DNA of 64,000 bases from positions 2,146,501 through 2,210,500 of the forward strand of contig NZ_CP121694.1 in the NCBI RefSeq assembly GCF_035573695.1, read 5' to 3'. The notes under the pieces were generated by a model. It did not search any database and had not been told where the DNA came from. It saw only the letters and a program-made list of their open reading frames with translations. Of the stretch, positions 1 to 7,885 are shown piece by piece. Origin of the DNA: Metallumcola ferriviriculae. GTDB taxonomy: Bacteria; Bacillota; JADQBR01. Numbering within the stretch: the stretch's first letter is position 1; the number at the start of each line of letters is the position of its first letter. The translations under genes and the position numbers were made by a program.

Positions 1-517
1 CCTTTAGTGCTTCCGAAACCCGCGCTGCGGTGTCGTACAAAAAAATGAGCAGCATCTGGTTTCTACGTTCTAGCTTTTTATGTGTGTCCGGTGCTGCCAT
101 CAAAGCAGACATGGCTTCACGTTCGAAGAATTCAATGGGCGCCTGCGTCAGCCTTATCCCTTTGATCGTGCCTGAACTTATGCAGATAGGCATGATATCT
201 ATACATTCCTGTGATGCGTATTCCAAAAGGGAGCGCAATGCCGTCAGCCTAAGGTTGCAGGTTTTTGGGGCTAGTTGCGCGGTTTTGTGCATCCACAACA
301 TGTATCCCTTGATGTTTTCCCTATCAAGCATCTTAAAGCTGATGTCTTTGCGCTTGGCGCCCTTCTCTGACTCAAGGTAATCAATATAACGGTTTAGGCA
401 ATTCCTGTAGGATGCTACAGTGTTGGCACTTGCCCTCCTGATGTCTGGTAGATAGTTGTTAAGAAACTCAGCCGCAATGCTCCAAAAGAAAGCGTTGTCT
501 TCAGCTCTGTTCTTCAT
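1..517 (-). CDS. Tyrosine recombinase, third gene of a RIT trio (partial, runs off left edge)
   Basis: Reading the minus strand from an ATG at 517, with GGAGGT just upstream, gives an open frame of 172 codons to the window edge. It starts MKNRAEDNAFFWSIAAEF and carries an N-terminal core-binding (SAM-like) domain, then the beginning of the catalytic domain, where the first arginine box (DTAARVSEAL, Arg at about residue 167) is visible. The rest, including the distal His/Arg and Tyr, lies outside the window. The start overlaps the end of the preceding recombinase gene by 17 bp, which implies translational coupling. Three overlapping tyrosine recombinases in one direction are the hallmark of RIT (recombinase-in-trio) elements, and this would be RitC. 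Family assignment is firm; activity cannot be judged from a fragment. Confidence 0.85.
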   Translation of the reverse strand, partial: MKNRAEDNAFFWSIAAEFLNNYLPDIRRASANTVASYRNCLNRYIDYLESEKGAKRKDISFKMLDRENIKGYMLWMHKTAQLAPKTCNLRLTALRSLLEYASQECIDIMPICISSGTIKGIRLTQAPIEFFEREAMSALMAAPDTHKKLERRNQMLLIFLYDTAARVSEALK

Positions 518-1466
518 GTGGCACCTCCGGCACAAGGGATTCCAAAGCTCGCGCTTTTTGCGAGAAGGCACCAAAATATTCGGGCACAAAATGGAAATAG
601 TACAGTGTACTCTGAATATGGGCGTGCCCCATATACCTCATCAAGAACGCCAACATTACATTGACGTCTTTGCCTTGCTCAGCCCAGCGGTTCAGGTTTG
701 CATATGCGAAGTGATGTCGAAAATCAAATGCGCGAGGCTTGATTGGCGAGCGAAAATGTGGGAGTGCCCCCCTCCAAATTCTGTTGAAATTTGCAGAGAT
801 AAAGCTTTCTTTGTATGGTTCGCGCTGATTTCGTGGAAAGAAATATGCCCGGTCAGGAATAATGCAGGACATTCGCTTGTCATATCTATATAAAACCTCG
901 GTCAGCTCGTCGCTGATGAAAATGCGCCTGCTGCGGCCTTTGGATGCTTTGATATCAATGTACTTGTCGTCAAGACATACGTCACTGTGCAGAAGCATAC
1001 GCGCTTCCCTGCACCGGAGACCGCAACAATATAACAGACGGAATACCGCCGGGATGACCAATTCTCTCCCAGGCCATTCCTTTCTTTTTTGGATTTTGTC
1101 GCAACAGTTAAAAAATGCCCTGATCTCGGTCGCTGTGAAAAAATGGGGCAAATGAGGTTCCAGCTTCCCACCCCGCTTGGGCGGAAGGATATACGCGTTG
1201 TCGTATCCGTTCATGCCAAGGTACTTACCAAACTCCCTAATAACGGCTGCCATGTTGTACAGGCAGCCGGGGTTGTCCACCGCCCTGGCATACCAGCCGG
1301 ATACAAGCTCCCTGTCAGGGACTTGGATAGTTGGATTATTCGATTTAGCATACGTCAAAAAGTTTCTTAGATAATATTCACCTGTTTCGTACTTAACCCC
1401 CAATGCCCTTTTGTACGTGAGGAATTGCTCAGCCAAACGGTCCATGGATGCAGATATGTCATTCAT
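501..1466 (-). CDS. Tyrosine recombinase, second gene of a RIT trio
   Basis: A 321-aa site-specific integrase. An N-terminal SAM-like DNA-binding region (about residues 1-110) precedes the catalytic domain. Visible catalytic boxes are GLRCREA (first Arg), RAFDFRHHFA (HxxR box; the position usually His is Phe here, though RH is kept) and MGHAHIQSTLYY (Gly-His and the nucleophilic Tyr). It starts 8 bp inside the end of the upstream recombinase gene and ends 17 bp inside the downstream one, so the three are probably co-translated. Length fits RitB-type proteins. Known for the family: RIT recombinases are thought to act together to move the element. The role as RitB is inferred from gene order. 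Confidence 0.88.
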   Translation of the reverse strand: MNDISASMDRLAEQFLTYKRALGVKYETGEYYLRNFLTYAKSNNPTIQVPDRELVSGWYARAVDNPGCLYNMAAVIREFGKYLGMNGYDNAYILPPKRGGKLEPHLPHFFTATEIRAFFNCCDKIQKRKEWPGRELVIPAVFRLLYCCGLRCREARMLLHSDVCLDDKYIDIKASKGRSRRIFISDELTEVLYRYDKRMSCIIPDRAYFFPRNQREPYKESFISANFNRIWRGALPHFRSPIKPRAFDFRHHFAYANLNRWAEQGKDVNVMLAFLMRYMGHAHIQSTLYYFHFVPEYFGAFSQKARALESLVPEVPHEEQS

Positions 1467-2703
1467 TGCTCACGCCCCCTTCCACAAAAGGAACTGGGAG
1501 GCAGCACTGGGCCATCATATGCTCGTCAGTAGCTAAATACACATCCACGCTGTTAGGGTTACAATGGCCGAGTGCGGTCGATATGTCGTAAAGAGGGACG
1601 CCGCTTTTTAACATATGAGACGCCGCGTTATGGCGGGTGAACCTTGTACCACATATTCTGCCCTGTTTAAGAATACCAGCGTTGCGAAATGCGTTCGACA
1701 GGATTGCCCGGTATCCGGTGTGGCTGGAGAGAGGTCTGAACGGAGCCTGCGTGGAAAGAAAGAGTTGTGTTGAGTTTGACGATGGGCGCTCGTGCAGCAG
1801 GTAATCCGCTATTGCGTTGCCGTATGTGGCCCGCAACGGGAGTTCCAACGGCTTCGATGTCTTTTGTTGCGTGACATGTATTCTATCGTTTGCCCAGTCG
1901 ATATCGGTGATTTTTAAATTGTATATGTCCACGGAGCGCATTCCGGTTTCAAACGCGAGCCAGCAGATAGCTCTGTCCCTTGCTGAAAGGCTAGCTGTTT
2001 TCAGATACTCTGTAAATGCCTCATGCTCGCATTTTCCCAGCACGGGTATGATTTCCCTTTTCCGTTTTGGTGCCTTGGGGAAGGTCGCCAGGAGTTGGCG
2101 TGTTGACTCGCTCACTTCAAAAAATAGCTTTTAGCCCGGAAGATGAGCGCCTATGCTCGTGGGTTGATAGCGATCCCTGCACAGCACTTCCAAAAAGGAT
2201 GGGACGTCCCCGCTTTGTATTTCCCCTGTTGTGCGGCACCTGTTCTCTTCACAGTAGAGAAGAAAGTGATGAACGAAGCGTTTGTATCCGTCGATCGTAT
2301 TCTTATTTAGCCCAATTTCTTCCCTCATGTGGTGGATGAATGAAGTATAGGCCTCAATGAGCTGCGGTGCGGTCAACTCGTCAAGAACTGGCGCACGGGG
2401 GAGCGAAGGCCAATCCGATATGCCTGTGTCACGATATGTTTTTAAAATGTGTATACATCGACTGTGCCTCTTGAATCTGGATTTGCTGTACGCACCTGTT
2501 CTGAAATGCGACGAATCGTCGATAAACGCTTGCGAAAGCTCATCGTCAAGCGTGTCTTTGCCCATCCTGTCAGCCATATTTTCCAATAGTGTGCAGGTGC
2601 TTCTAACTTGTTGGATATACTTGTCGCAATAATGGGCTTTTTCCATTTCGGTCAGTACCGCGATGGTCAGTTCTTTTAGGTTATTCGTCCTGATTTTGTG
2701 CAT
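1459..2703 (-). pseudogene. Tyrosine recombinase, first gene of a RIT trio, interrupted by an in-frame TAA
   Basis: On the minus strand an ATG at 2703 opens a frame that holds an N-terminal core-binding domain (residues 1-190) and then meets TAA at 2133-2131. The same frame continues without shift for 224 codons to 1459 and contains a full catalytic domain: GMRSVDIYNL (first Arg), CGTRFTRHNAAS (Arg-His box) and ALGHCNPNSVDVYLATD (GH and Tyr). The 15 bases after the stop read KLFFE in frame, so a single TTA-to-TAA change (Leu to stop) explains the split best. Restored length is 414 aa, usual for RitA. A GTG at 2115 could start a catalytic-domain-only product. It overlaps the second recombinase by 8 bp. 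Either a recent nonsense mutation, readthrough, or a sequencing error. Confidence 0.8.
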
Positions 2704-2762
2704 TACTACACCTCCTGAAAAGTTTGATTACAGGATGATGTTAACACAAAATAGCAGTACCA

Positions 2763-2845
2763 AACTATGCCGAAGTTTCAGCTGGAAACGCAGATATGGA
2801 GCGTATTCCCGGGTTTTTTCGGCATAGTTTTTTCTTCGGTATAGT
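2763..2845. repeat. Putative right end of the RIT element: three copies of a 12-bp motif
   Basis: A perfect 12-bp inverted repeat (aactatgccgaa at 2763-2774 and ttcggcatagtt at 2818-2829) is followed by a third, one-mismatch copy (cttcggtatagt at 2834-2845). The array sits between the RitA-like start and the exact point where the neighbouring transposase stops matching its family (about 2845). This suits recombinase binding sites at the element boundary. The boundary is inferred from the truncation; the other end lies outside the window. Confidence 0.55.
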
Positions 2846-3539
2846 CGACATAAAGAATTCGCGGTACTCCAAACTTTAACACCGCTTTTTGAACGCAACG
2901 TTCAAGCCGGGGATAGCGTTCTTCAAAGAAGAATTCAGCGTGCATAATGCGCCGACTATGATCATCTATGATGGCTATCAAGTACGCTTTTTTACGTTTG
3001 TCAGGATCTTTAGGGTCGGGTAGATACAGAGTATGTTGGGTATCTGCCTGCCAGCAATCGTTGGGTTCATCATGCTCAAAGTGTCGAAATGCTTTGGCTA
3101 CCTTACCTTCTAAATCTTTCTTCCCCCAGCCCTGTTCTTGAAAGTACCGAGACAAGGTTCTTGCTTTGATAATACCGGGGGCCACATGACCTTCTAATTC
3201 TAAAAGCCGGATGATGGTATCTACACTCCGGCTAGGGAGTTCTTTCCTAAAGTCTAAAGCCTTTTTTAATATCTTAGGGTCAAGATTTTTAAGACTGCCC
3301 TTTTTGTCTCGTTTTTGAGGCTTTAATGCTTCAAATCCTCCACTTTCGTAAGCTTGAAGATACCTTTCTAAAGACCGAATACTAATGGTAGTCTTATCGC
3401 TGTAGGGAATGGTGTAACTTTTCTGTGCAATGTCCCGTAACAGGGCATACCTCTCCCCGGGGTGGAGGTTTCGCTGTACTACCGGGGCAATTAGGCCAAA
3501 CCGGAAGGCAGCGATCTCATTTCGCTTGCTTTCATCCAT
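2778..3539 (-). pseudogene. DDE integrase-type transposase, C-terminus lost to the RIT insertion
   Basis: 253 codons from ATG at 3539. Two HTH segments (about residues 1-85; RSLERYLQAYESGGFEAL) precede an rve-type integrase core beginning near residue 155. The first catalytic Asp is visible in CWQADTQH. The second Asp box begins as RILYVD and then switches abruptly to a basic, unrelated tail (TEEKTMPKKPGN), which is read from the RIT end motif. The second half of the catalytic core, with the Glu, is missing, so it cannot be active. Family: IS481/Mu-like integrase transposases; the exact IS family is uncertain. The DUF6431-like gene at 5061-5633 may belong to the same original element, since an IS3 element now separates the two. 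Confidence 0.75.
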
Positions 3540-3700
3540 CGTTTATCTTCCTTTCCGCGCATAAATTTAGTAACTATCTCATGATGACATAGAAAAGGGC
3601 GATGGATAAAGTTGGAGCGATATAGGCTAGCCGGACACGTAAAAGCGTTCGTTTTCTCTCTTATTCACAAGATTACTGGCCAGTTCATTTTTAATGTGAT

Positions 3701-4531
3701 CTAGGCTGCTGGGAAGCGTAGGCTTTCATAGTATTGCTGCTCAAATTGAAGCGGAGACAGGTCATCTAAATGACTATGAATTCGTTTGGAGTTATACCAT
3801 GAAATCATGTATTCAATAATAACTAGACTTGCTTGAGATCGAGTCTTAAAATGCCTCCTGTGTACAAGTTCTTTTTTCAGCGTAGCGAAAAAGGATTCAG
3901 CACATGCATTGTCATAACAGTCGCCTTTGGCACTCATACTCTGTCGAATACCGTGAGCACGCAAGAGGTCTTGGTAGTCATATGAAGCATACTGTGAGCC
4001 CCTGTCAGAATGGAATATGAGCTCATCCGAAGGACTTTCATGCTGTATAGCTTGATTGATAGCATCGATAACCAATTTCTTCGTCATCCGCGCACCCAGA
4101 GCCCAGCCAACAACTTTGCGAGAGAATAGATCAACCACTGTGGCTAAATAGAGCCAGCCTTCATCTGTGCGAACGTAGGTAATGTCTCCGACCCACTTCT
4201 GGCAAGGAGCATCAGCCATAAAGTTCTGATTAAGAAGATTAGGCGCCACCGGAAAGGAATGCTTAGAATTGGTTGTAGCCTTGAATTTCTGCTTCTGAAT
4301 CGGAATTAAGTTGAGCTCTTTCATAAGCCGTCGGATTCGATCGTTACTGCATTTAATTCTTTTTTTCCGCAAATGTTTCTTGATGCGGCGATGGCCATAG
4401 GTGCTCTCCGATTCCTCAAAAATTTCTTTAATTTCTTTCGAAAGAAGCAAGTCTTGTTCCTCTCGCTCAGTGCGATGACGCTTGAACCAATCGTAAAATG
4501 CGCTCCGGCCAACATTAAGCACTTCGCACAT
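3701..4531 (-). CDS. IS3-family transposase OrfB (catalytic part)
   Basis: 276 aa as a free-standing frame. It has the HTH_21 region (MCEVLNVGRSAFYDWFKRH, with YGHRRI near residue 46) and a complete rve integrase core: WVGDITY (first Asp), HSDRGSQY (second Asp) and NACAESFFATLKKE (Glu). The open frame extends upstream of the ATG at 4531 to about 4611 (RRKIRYLFIKNHRSEFSIKK), as expected if the protein is normally made as an OrfA-OrfB fusion by -1 frameshifting on the A6G run at 4612-4618. All catalytic residues are present and no stop interrupts it, so the element may still be active. Confidence 0.92.
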   Translation of the reverse strand: MCEVLNVGRSAFYDWFKRHRTEREEQDLLLSKEIKEIFEESESTYGHRRIKKHLRKKRIKCSNDRIRRLMKELNLIPIQKQKFKATTNSKHSFPVAPNLLNQNFMADAPCQKWVGDITYVRTDEGWLYLATVVDLFSRKVVGWALGARMTKKLVIDAINQAIQHESPSDELIFHSDRGSQYASYDYQDLLRAHGIRQSMSAKGDCYDNACAESFFATLKKELVHRRHFKTRSQASLVIIEYMISWYNSKRIHSHLDDLSPLQFEQQYYESLRFPAA

Positions 4532-4578
4532 CTTCTTGATGGAAAATTCGGAGCGATGGTTCTTAATGAATAAGTACC

Positions 4579-4881
4579 TTATCTTCCGTCTTTGGCGAAG
4601 ATGCCCATAGCCTTTTTTAGAATAGCATTTTCCTCTTCAAGGTCTTTATTACGTTTCTTGAGCTTACGCATTTCCTCATCTTCAGAATGGAGTTTACCTT
4701 TACCGGGAAAGGCAGCGCTTCCATGTGTTCCATACTGCTGTACCCAGCGCCGCACAGATTGGGCCGTAACACCTATATCCTTGGCTACTTTCACAGGTGA
4801 TTTTCCCAGTTCTTCGACGAGGCGAACTATTTCTTTTTTATACTCAGGATCGAACCTCTTATGATATTTACTTTCAGACAT
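4579..4881 (-). CDS. IS3-family transposase OrfA (HTH protein)
   Basis: 100 aa from ATG 4881 (AAAGGA 12 bases upstream; a TTG at 4902 would add seven residues). Residues 8-45 form an HTH_Tnp_1 helix-turn-helix (EYKKEIVRLVEELGKSPVKV, then AQSVRRWVQQYG), and residues 65-95 a leucine-zipper-like coiled coil (EEMRKLKKRNKDLEEENAIL), as in IS3 OrfA proteins. The gene ends just after an A AAA AAG heptamer, so ribosomes that slip -1 enter the OrfB frame and make the OrfAB transposase; the unslipped product is the usual repressor-like OrfA. Confidence 0.9.
   Translation of the reverse strand: MSESKYHKRFDPEYKKEIVRLVEELGKSPVKVAKDIGVTAQSVRRWVQQYGTHGSAAFPGKGKLHSEDEEMRKLKKRNKDLEEENAILKKAMGIFAKDGR
4612..4618 (-). 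promoter_or_regulatory. Programmed -1 frameshift site of the IS3 element
   Basis: On the minus strand the heptamer A AAA AAG lies in the zero frame of OrfA, 13 codons before its stop. Slipping back one base enters an open frame that runs directly into the OrfB HTH region. This heptamer is the standard slippery sequence of IS3/IS150-type elements. Confidence 0.75.
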
Positions 4882-5060
4882 TTGCTGGACACGTCCTTTC
4901 AAGATTAATTATAGAATTTTTCTTCGTGTCCGGCAAACCCGGTACCGTCTAAGTAGACATTTTATGTTGAGGGAACCGCTTGCATTTTTACCTGAAACTA
5001 CCAGTGCCGTGGCATCTGTTTTGGCTTTGCTACCAGAAATCTTGTGGCGGAAGATTGAGA

Positions 5061-5633
5061 TTAAGAGCTGTAAGCAGCTTGCCTGGTTGTGGGATAGCTT
5101 TCGCTTTCCCTAAAAGTTAACAAAAGAATTTTAAGTTCTTCTCTTGCAGTAAGGCCTTTACGGTACTGTAGTAGGATACTATCTGCTGTGGCATCATCAT
5201 TTGCGATTTTTCGGCGCTGTCGAATGAGTTGCCGATTAAGTTGCTTATGGAATTTTTGCTTCCACCGCTGCAGTGTCCGGCGGCTAATGCCGCTTTTTGA
5301 AAGACTGGCTGTTATTCTATTAAGTGACCTGCCGGTTAAATGCCACCTGCCGGCAATCTCTCTAAAATGATTGGCAAATCTTTGCCAAGGTTTTAGAAAA
5401 CTTGGTAGTAGAGATATGGTTATGTTACAGGGTTTACAGCGTCGGCGAAGTATTACTATGGTATGTGTTTCATTCTTAGAGATTACTTCCCGTTCATATT
5501 TGGTATGCCTTCGTGTCAATGTATTGCACAAAGGGCACTTAATATCTCCGTCATACTTTTGCCAATTCTTTAAATATTGCTTGATAGATACGCTGGTTTC
5601 GAGTAAAATTATCATAGGTTTTGGGAGAGCCAT
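5061..5633 (-). CDS. DUF6431-like zinc-ribbon/HTH protein, transposon-associated
   Basis: 190 aa. Two CxxC pairs (CPLC near residue 37 and CKPC near residue 68) form a likely zinc ribbon, followed by a basic helix-turn-helix region (residues 95-135; SLNRITASLSKSGISRRTLQRWKQKF). This pattern resembles DUF6431-type proteins that sit beside integrase-type transposases and AAA ATPases in Clostridia mobile elements. It lies on the same strand as the truncated DDE transposase at 2778-3539, with the IS3 element in between, so both may come from one older transposon. DNA binding is inferred from the HTH; no biochemical function can be stated. No ATPase partner remains in the window. Confidence 0.6.
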   Translation of the reverse strand: MALPKPMIILLETSVSIKQYLKNWQKYDGDIKCPLCNTLTRRHTKYEREVISKNETHTIVILRRRCKPCNITISLLPSFLKPWQRFANHFREIAGRWHLTGRSLNRITASLSKSGISRRTLQRWKQKFHKQLNRQLIRQRRKIANDDATADSILLQYRKGLTAREELKILLLTFRESESYPTTRQAAYSS

Positions 5634-5748
5634 TTGCCTGTAGCTGGCGAGCTAACAAGGGGGCAATGGCTCTTTCCTTTCTTTAAAGTCGATTTATCTA
5701 CATCGAGGAGCATTCCTGTAATCAAAAAAAATGATCTTTGAAAAAAGA

Positions 5749-5812
5749 AGTACCTCCTGCTAATATACTAGGTGTCACCGGTCGATGACCCTTAATTCGC
5801 AAAGGAGGTACT
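5749..5812 (+). promoter_or_regulatory. Hairpin sequestering the ribosome binding site of the IS110 transposase
   Basis: agtacctcct (5749-5758) and aggaggtact (5803-5812) form a perfect 10-bp inverted repeat. The right arm is the Shine-Dalgarno sequence of the transposase start at 5818. In an RNA that includes both arms the binding site would be buried. Transcripts reading in from outside the element would fold this way, which is a known way for transposons to block read-through expression. Confidence 0.6.
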
Positions 5813-5817
5813 CCAAA

Positions 5818-7104
5818 ATGAAGTATAACCAAAATTTCAAGATTTCGCAAGTGACCGAAAACACCTTAGTGATTGGAGTGGACATTGCAAAGAGCAAGCA
5901 CTATGCCAGAGCATTTGATTGGCGAGGGATAGAGCTGAGCAAAGTCATTAGTTTTCGAGCAGACAGAAGAGGGTTTAGGCAGTTTAGAGAGTGGGCAGAA
6001 AAGATTGCCAGGGATGAGGGCAAAAACAAAATTATCGTGGGTATGGAGCCCACAGGACATTACTGGTTCACCTTTGCAGCCGATGCAGATAGCAATCAGA
6101 TGATGGTAGTGCAAGTAAACCCGTATCACGTTAAGCAGTCAAAAGAAATGGATGATAACACGCCCAGTAAAAACGACCGCAAAGACCCAAGAACCATAGC
6201 GATGCTGGTGAAAGATGGGAGATATCTGATACCATACTTTCCCAAAGGTCATTATGCAGAAATGAGAAAAGCCTATGAAATTAGGGAAAACCAATTGCAA
6301 AAGAAGTGGGCCATAAAGAACCGCGTACAAAGATGGCTTGACATTTACTTTCCCGAGTTTACCCAAGTATTTAAGAGTTGGGAAGGCAAGGCTGCATTGA
6401 TGACACTAGAGAAATTCCCCACACCAACAGAGATAGTAGAACTTGGCGCAGAAAAGATACTAGCGGCCTGGAGAGAGAAAGTGAAACGCGCAGTAGGTAT
6501 TAAAAAAGCAGAAGCACTTGTAAAGATGGCAGAAGAAACAGTAGGAATACAAGCTGGGCTAGAGATGGCAAAATACGAACTTGAGTGCATGCTTCAGGAA
6601 TATCAGGCAATACGCAACATGTTGGAGATGACAGAACAGAAATTAGAGACATTAGCGTCCCTGATCCCTGGAATGGATAAAGTTTTGCAGATAAAAGGTG
6701 TAGGGGTCATAACCGCAGCCGGTTTCATTGCGGAGGCTGGTGATTTATCCCGTTTTAACCACCCAAAGCAAATCATAAAGCTTGCAGGACTTAACGTACG
6801 AGAAAACAGCTCCGGCAAGCATAAAGGCCAAAGTACAATTAGTAAGCGAGGCAGGAAGCGATTAAGGTCATTACTCTTCAGGGCAATACTGCCATTGGTC
6901 GCAAAGAATAAAGAGTTCAAAGAGATTCATAAGTACTACACAACAAGGCCCGTAAATCCACTGAGAAAGAAACAATCACTCATAGTATTATGCGGGAAAT
7001 TGATTAGAGTAATCTATGCTTTGCTGACCCAAGGCGTAGAATACAGTCCCGAAAAACTACTTTCGGACATTAAAAGACCAAAAGTAATGACACAAGCAGC
7101 ATAA
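5818..7104 (+). CDS. IS110-family transposase (DEDD recombinase)
   Basis: 428 aa from ATG 5818, six bases after AAAGGAGGTAC. The N-terminal RuvC-like DEDD domain (DEDD_Tnp_IS110) shows GVDIAKSKH (first Asp), GMEPTGHYW (Glu) and NDRKDPRT (distal Asp pair). A helical middle region follows (residues 140-290), then the C-terminal Transposase_20 domain with the HhH-like IKGVGVITAAGFIAEAGDLSRF and the serine-containing LNVRENSSGKHKGQSTISKRG, whose Ser is the nucleophile candidate. No frameshifts or stops, and length is normal. IS110 enzymes are known to be guided by an element-encoded bridge RNA; the long 3' tail here is the likeliest place for it. Confidence 0.93.
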   Translation: MKYNQNFKISQVTENTLVIGVDIAKSKHYARAFDWRGIELSKVISFRADRRGFRQFREWAEKIARDEGKNKIIVGMEPTGHYWFTFAADADSNQMMVVQVNPYHVKQSKEMDDNTPSKNDRKDPRTIAMLVKDGRYLIPYFPKGHYAEMRKAYEIRENQLQKKWAIKNRVQRWLDIYFPEFTQVFKSWEGKAALMTLEKFPTPTEIVELGAEKILAAWREKVKRAVGIKKAEALVKMAEETVGIQAGLEMAKYELECMLQEYQAIRNMLEMTEQKLETLASLIPGMDKVLQIKGVGVITAAGFIAEAGDLSRFNHPKQIIKLAGLNVRENSSGKHKGQSTISKRGRKRLRSLLFRAILPLVAKNKEFKEIHKYYTTRPVNPLRKKQSLIVLCGKLIRVIYALLTQGVEYSPEKLLSDIKRPKVMTQAA

Positions 7105-7510
7105 AAGACTGCACCGCCAAGGAGAGTGTACCGCAGCCAAGAAAGCTTATCAAGGGCAAGGACTACGTCTCCGCTACGCGGACCCTTGACAACCTTTCAT
7201 GGCAGCTGGTTAGGGTAGTTAAGCGGTGCGATGGATAAGTATAAACTATTCGTTTTCAATCTTATGATTAGGAAAGACATTGATAAAAGTGAGCCGGATA
7301 AGTCAGCAGAAATAATATCCATAGGGCATAGACCCAGCAAAGGAGCATGGCTGACGTCCACCTCATGGGCAGGCTGAACGAAGGAATTTAGGCTACGAGC
7401 CAGCGAGACATGGGAGGGTGCGCCCCCGTGAGAAACGTGGATTCCGATGGCCAAAATATGGAAAACAAGGACGTAGTGTAATAAGTGGCAACCCTTATAT
7501 TCCATATATT
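7105..7510 (+). ncRNA. Structured 3' non-coding tail of the IS110 element; candidate bridge RNA
   Basis: About 400 bases without a credible gene follow the transposase. They contain a strong hairpin (tcaaggg 7150 region with cccttga near 7184, enclosing ccgctacgcgg) and further GC-rich stems around 7330-7440 (for example gggtgcgccccc). IS110 elements of the IS1111 type carry their bridge RNA in such a 3' tail, while IS110 proper carries it 5'. The boundaries and the guide loops are not determined here; this is an inference from position and structure. Confidence 0.4.
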
Positions 7511-7770
7511 TGAATATCTGTAATTTAGAGGCCTGCTTTGCGGAACAAGCTCATTTTTGAAAGAATGAATTTCTAAGAATGAGGGAGAAAAACGAAGAAA
7601 TTTAAAGATTATAGAGGGAGGCTATGTATAGTGCCGCCATGTGGACAACCCTCCGCTACGCTCCAGGTTGACGCACAAGGCTTGGACAACGAAAACCGTG
7701 TTGCCCACACTCTCCACAGCCTCGGCGACTGTAATTTGATCACTACGATGATGAAAACCTTTTAATCACT
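7511..7770. other. Non-coding stretch with possible insertion-sequence remnant
   Basis: No gene is visible. An imperfect inverted pair (gtggacaac near 7651 and gttgcccac near 7709) and a ccgctacgc word shared with the IS110 tail suggest debris from an insertion sequence, but no family can be named. Confidence 0.3.
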
Positions 7771-7830
7771 AAAGCCGACAGGTAACTTGACGACTCTTTT
7801 AAGTCAATTACACCGTCGGCTTTCTTTTTC
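7771..7830 (+). terminator. Intrinsic terminator-like hairpin
   Basis: aaagccgac (7771-7779) pairs with gtcggcttt (7815-7823), with an inner taacttgac/gtcaatta stem, followed by tctttttc. It probably ends transcription from the mobile-element region. Confidence 0.7.
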
Positions 7831-7885
7831 CTTTTTATCCGTCATGGAATCTGGCGATAATTTATGTAATTTCGTCATTTAACTA

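Larger units (their letters stand above)
3629..4935 (-). mobile_element. IS3-family insertion sequence (about 1.3 kb)
   Basis: The element is bounded by matching 10-bp inverted ends (gccggacacg at 3630-3639 and cgtgtccggc at 4925-4934) and encodes OrfA and OrfB on the minus strand. The outermost base at each end is approximate, and I see no convincing target duplication in the flanks. It is inserted between two genes that look like parts of an older mobile element. Confidence 0.8.

Noticed and set aside
3600-4960. Target-site duplication around the IS3 element
   Set aside because: The bases just outside the two ends (ggct and aacc) do not match, so none is claimed.
4964-5113. A 50-codon plus-strand frame (MLREPLAFLPETTSAV...) with plausible amino-acid composition
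   Set aside because: No ribosome binding site, overlaps the end of the opposite-strand DUF6431-like gene, and matches nothing I recognise; it may be a remnant tail of the older transposon.
7420-7460. A gtgcgcc word reminiscent of the 5' end of group II introns
   Set aside because: No domain V, no maturase gene and no further intron structure nearby.
7197-7505. A 102-codon minus-strand frame in the IS110 3' tail
   Set aside because: No binding site or recognisable domain, and it lies across the strong stems of the structured tail; better explained as non-coding.
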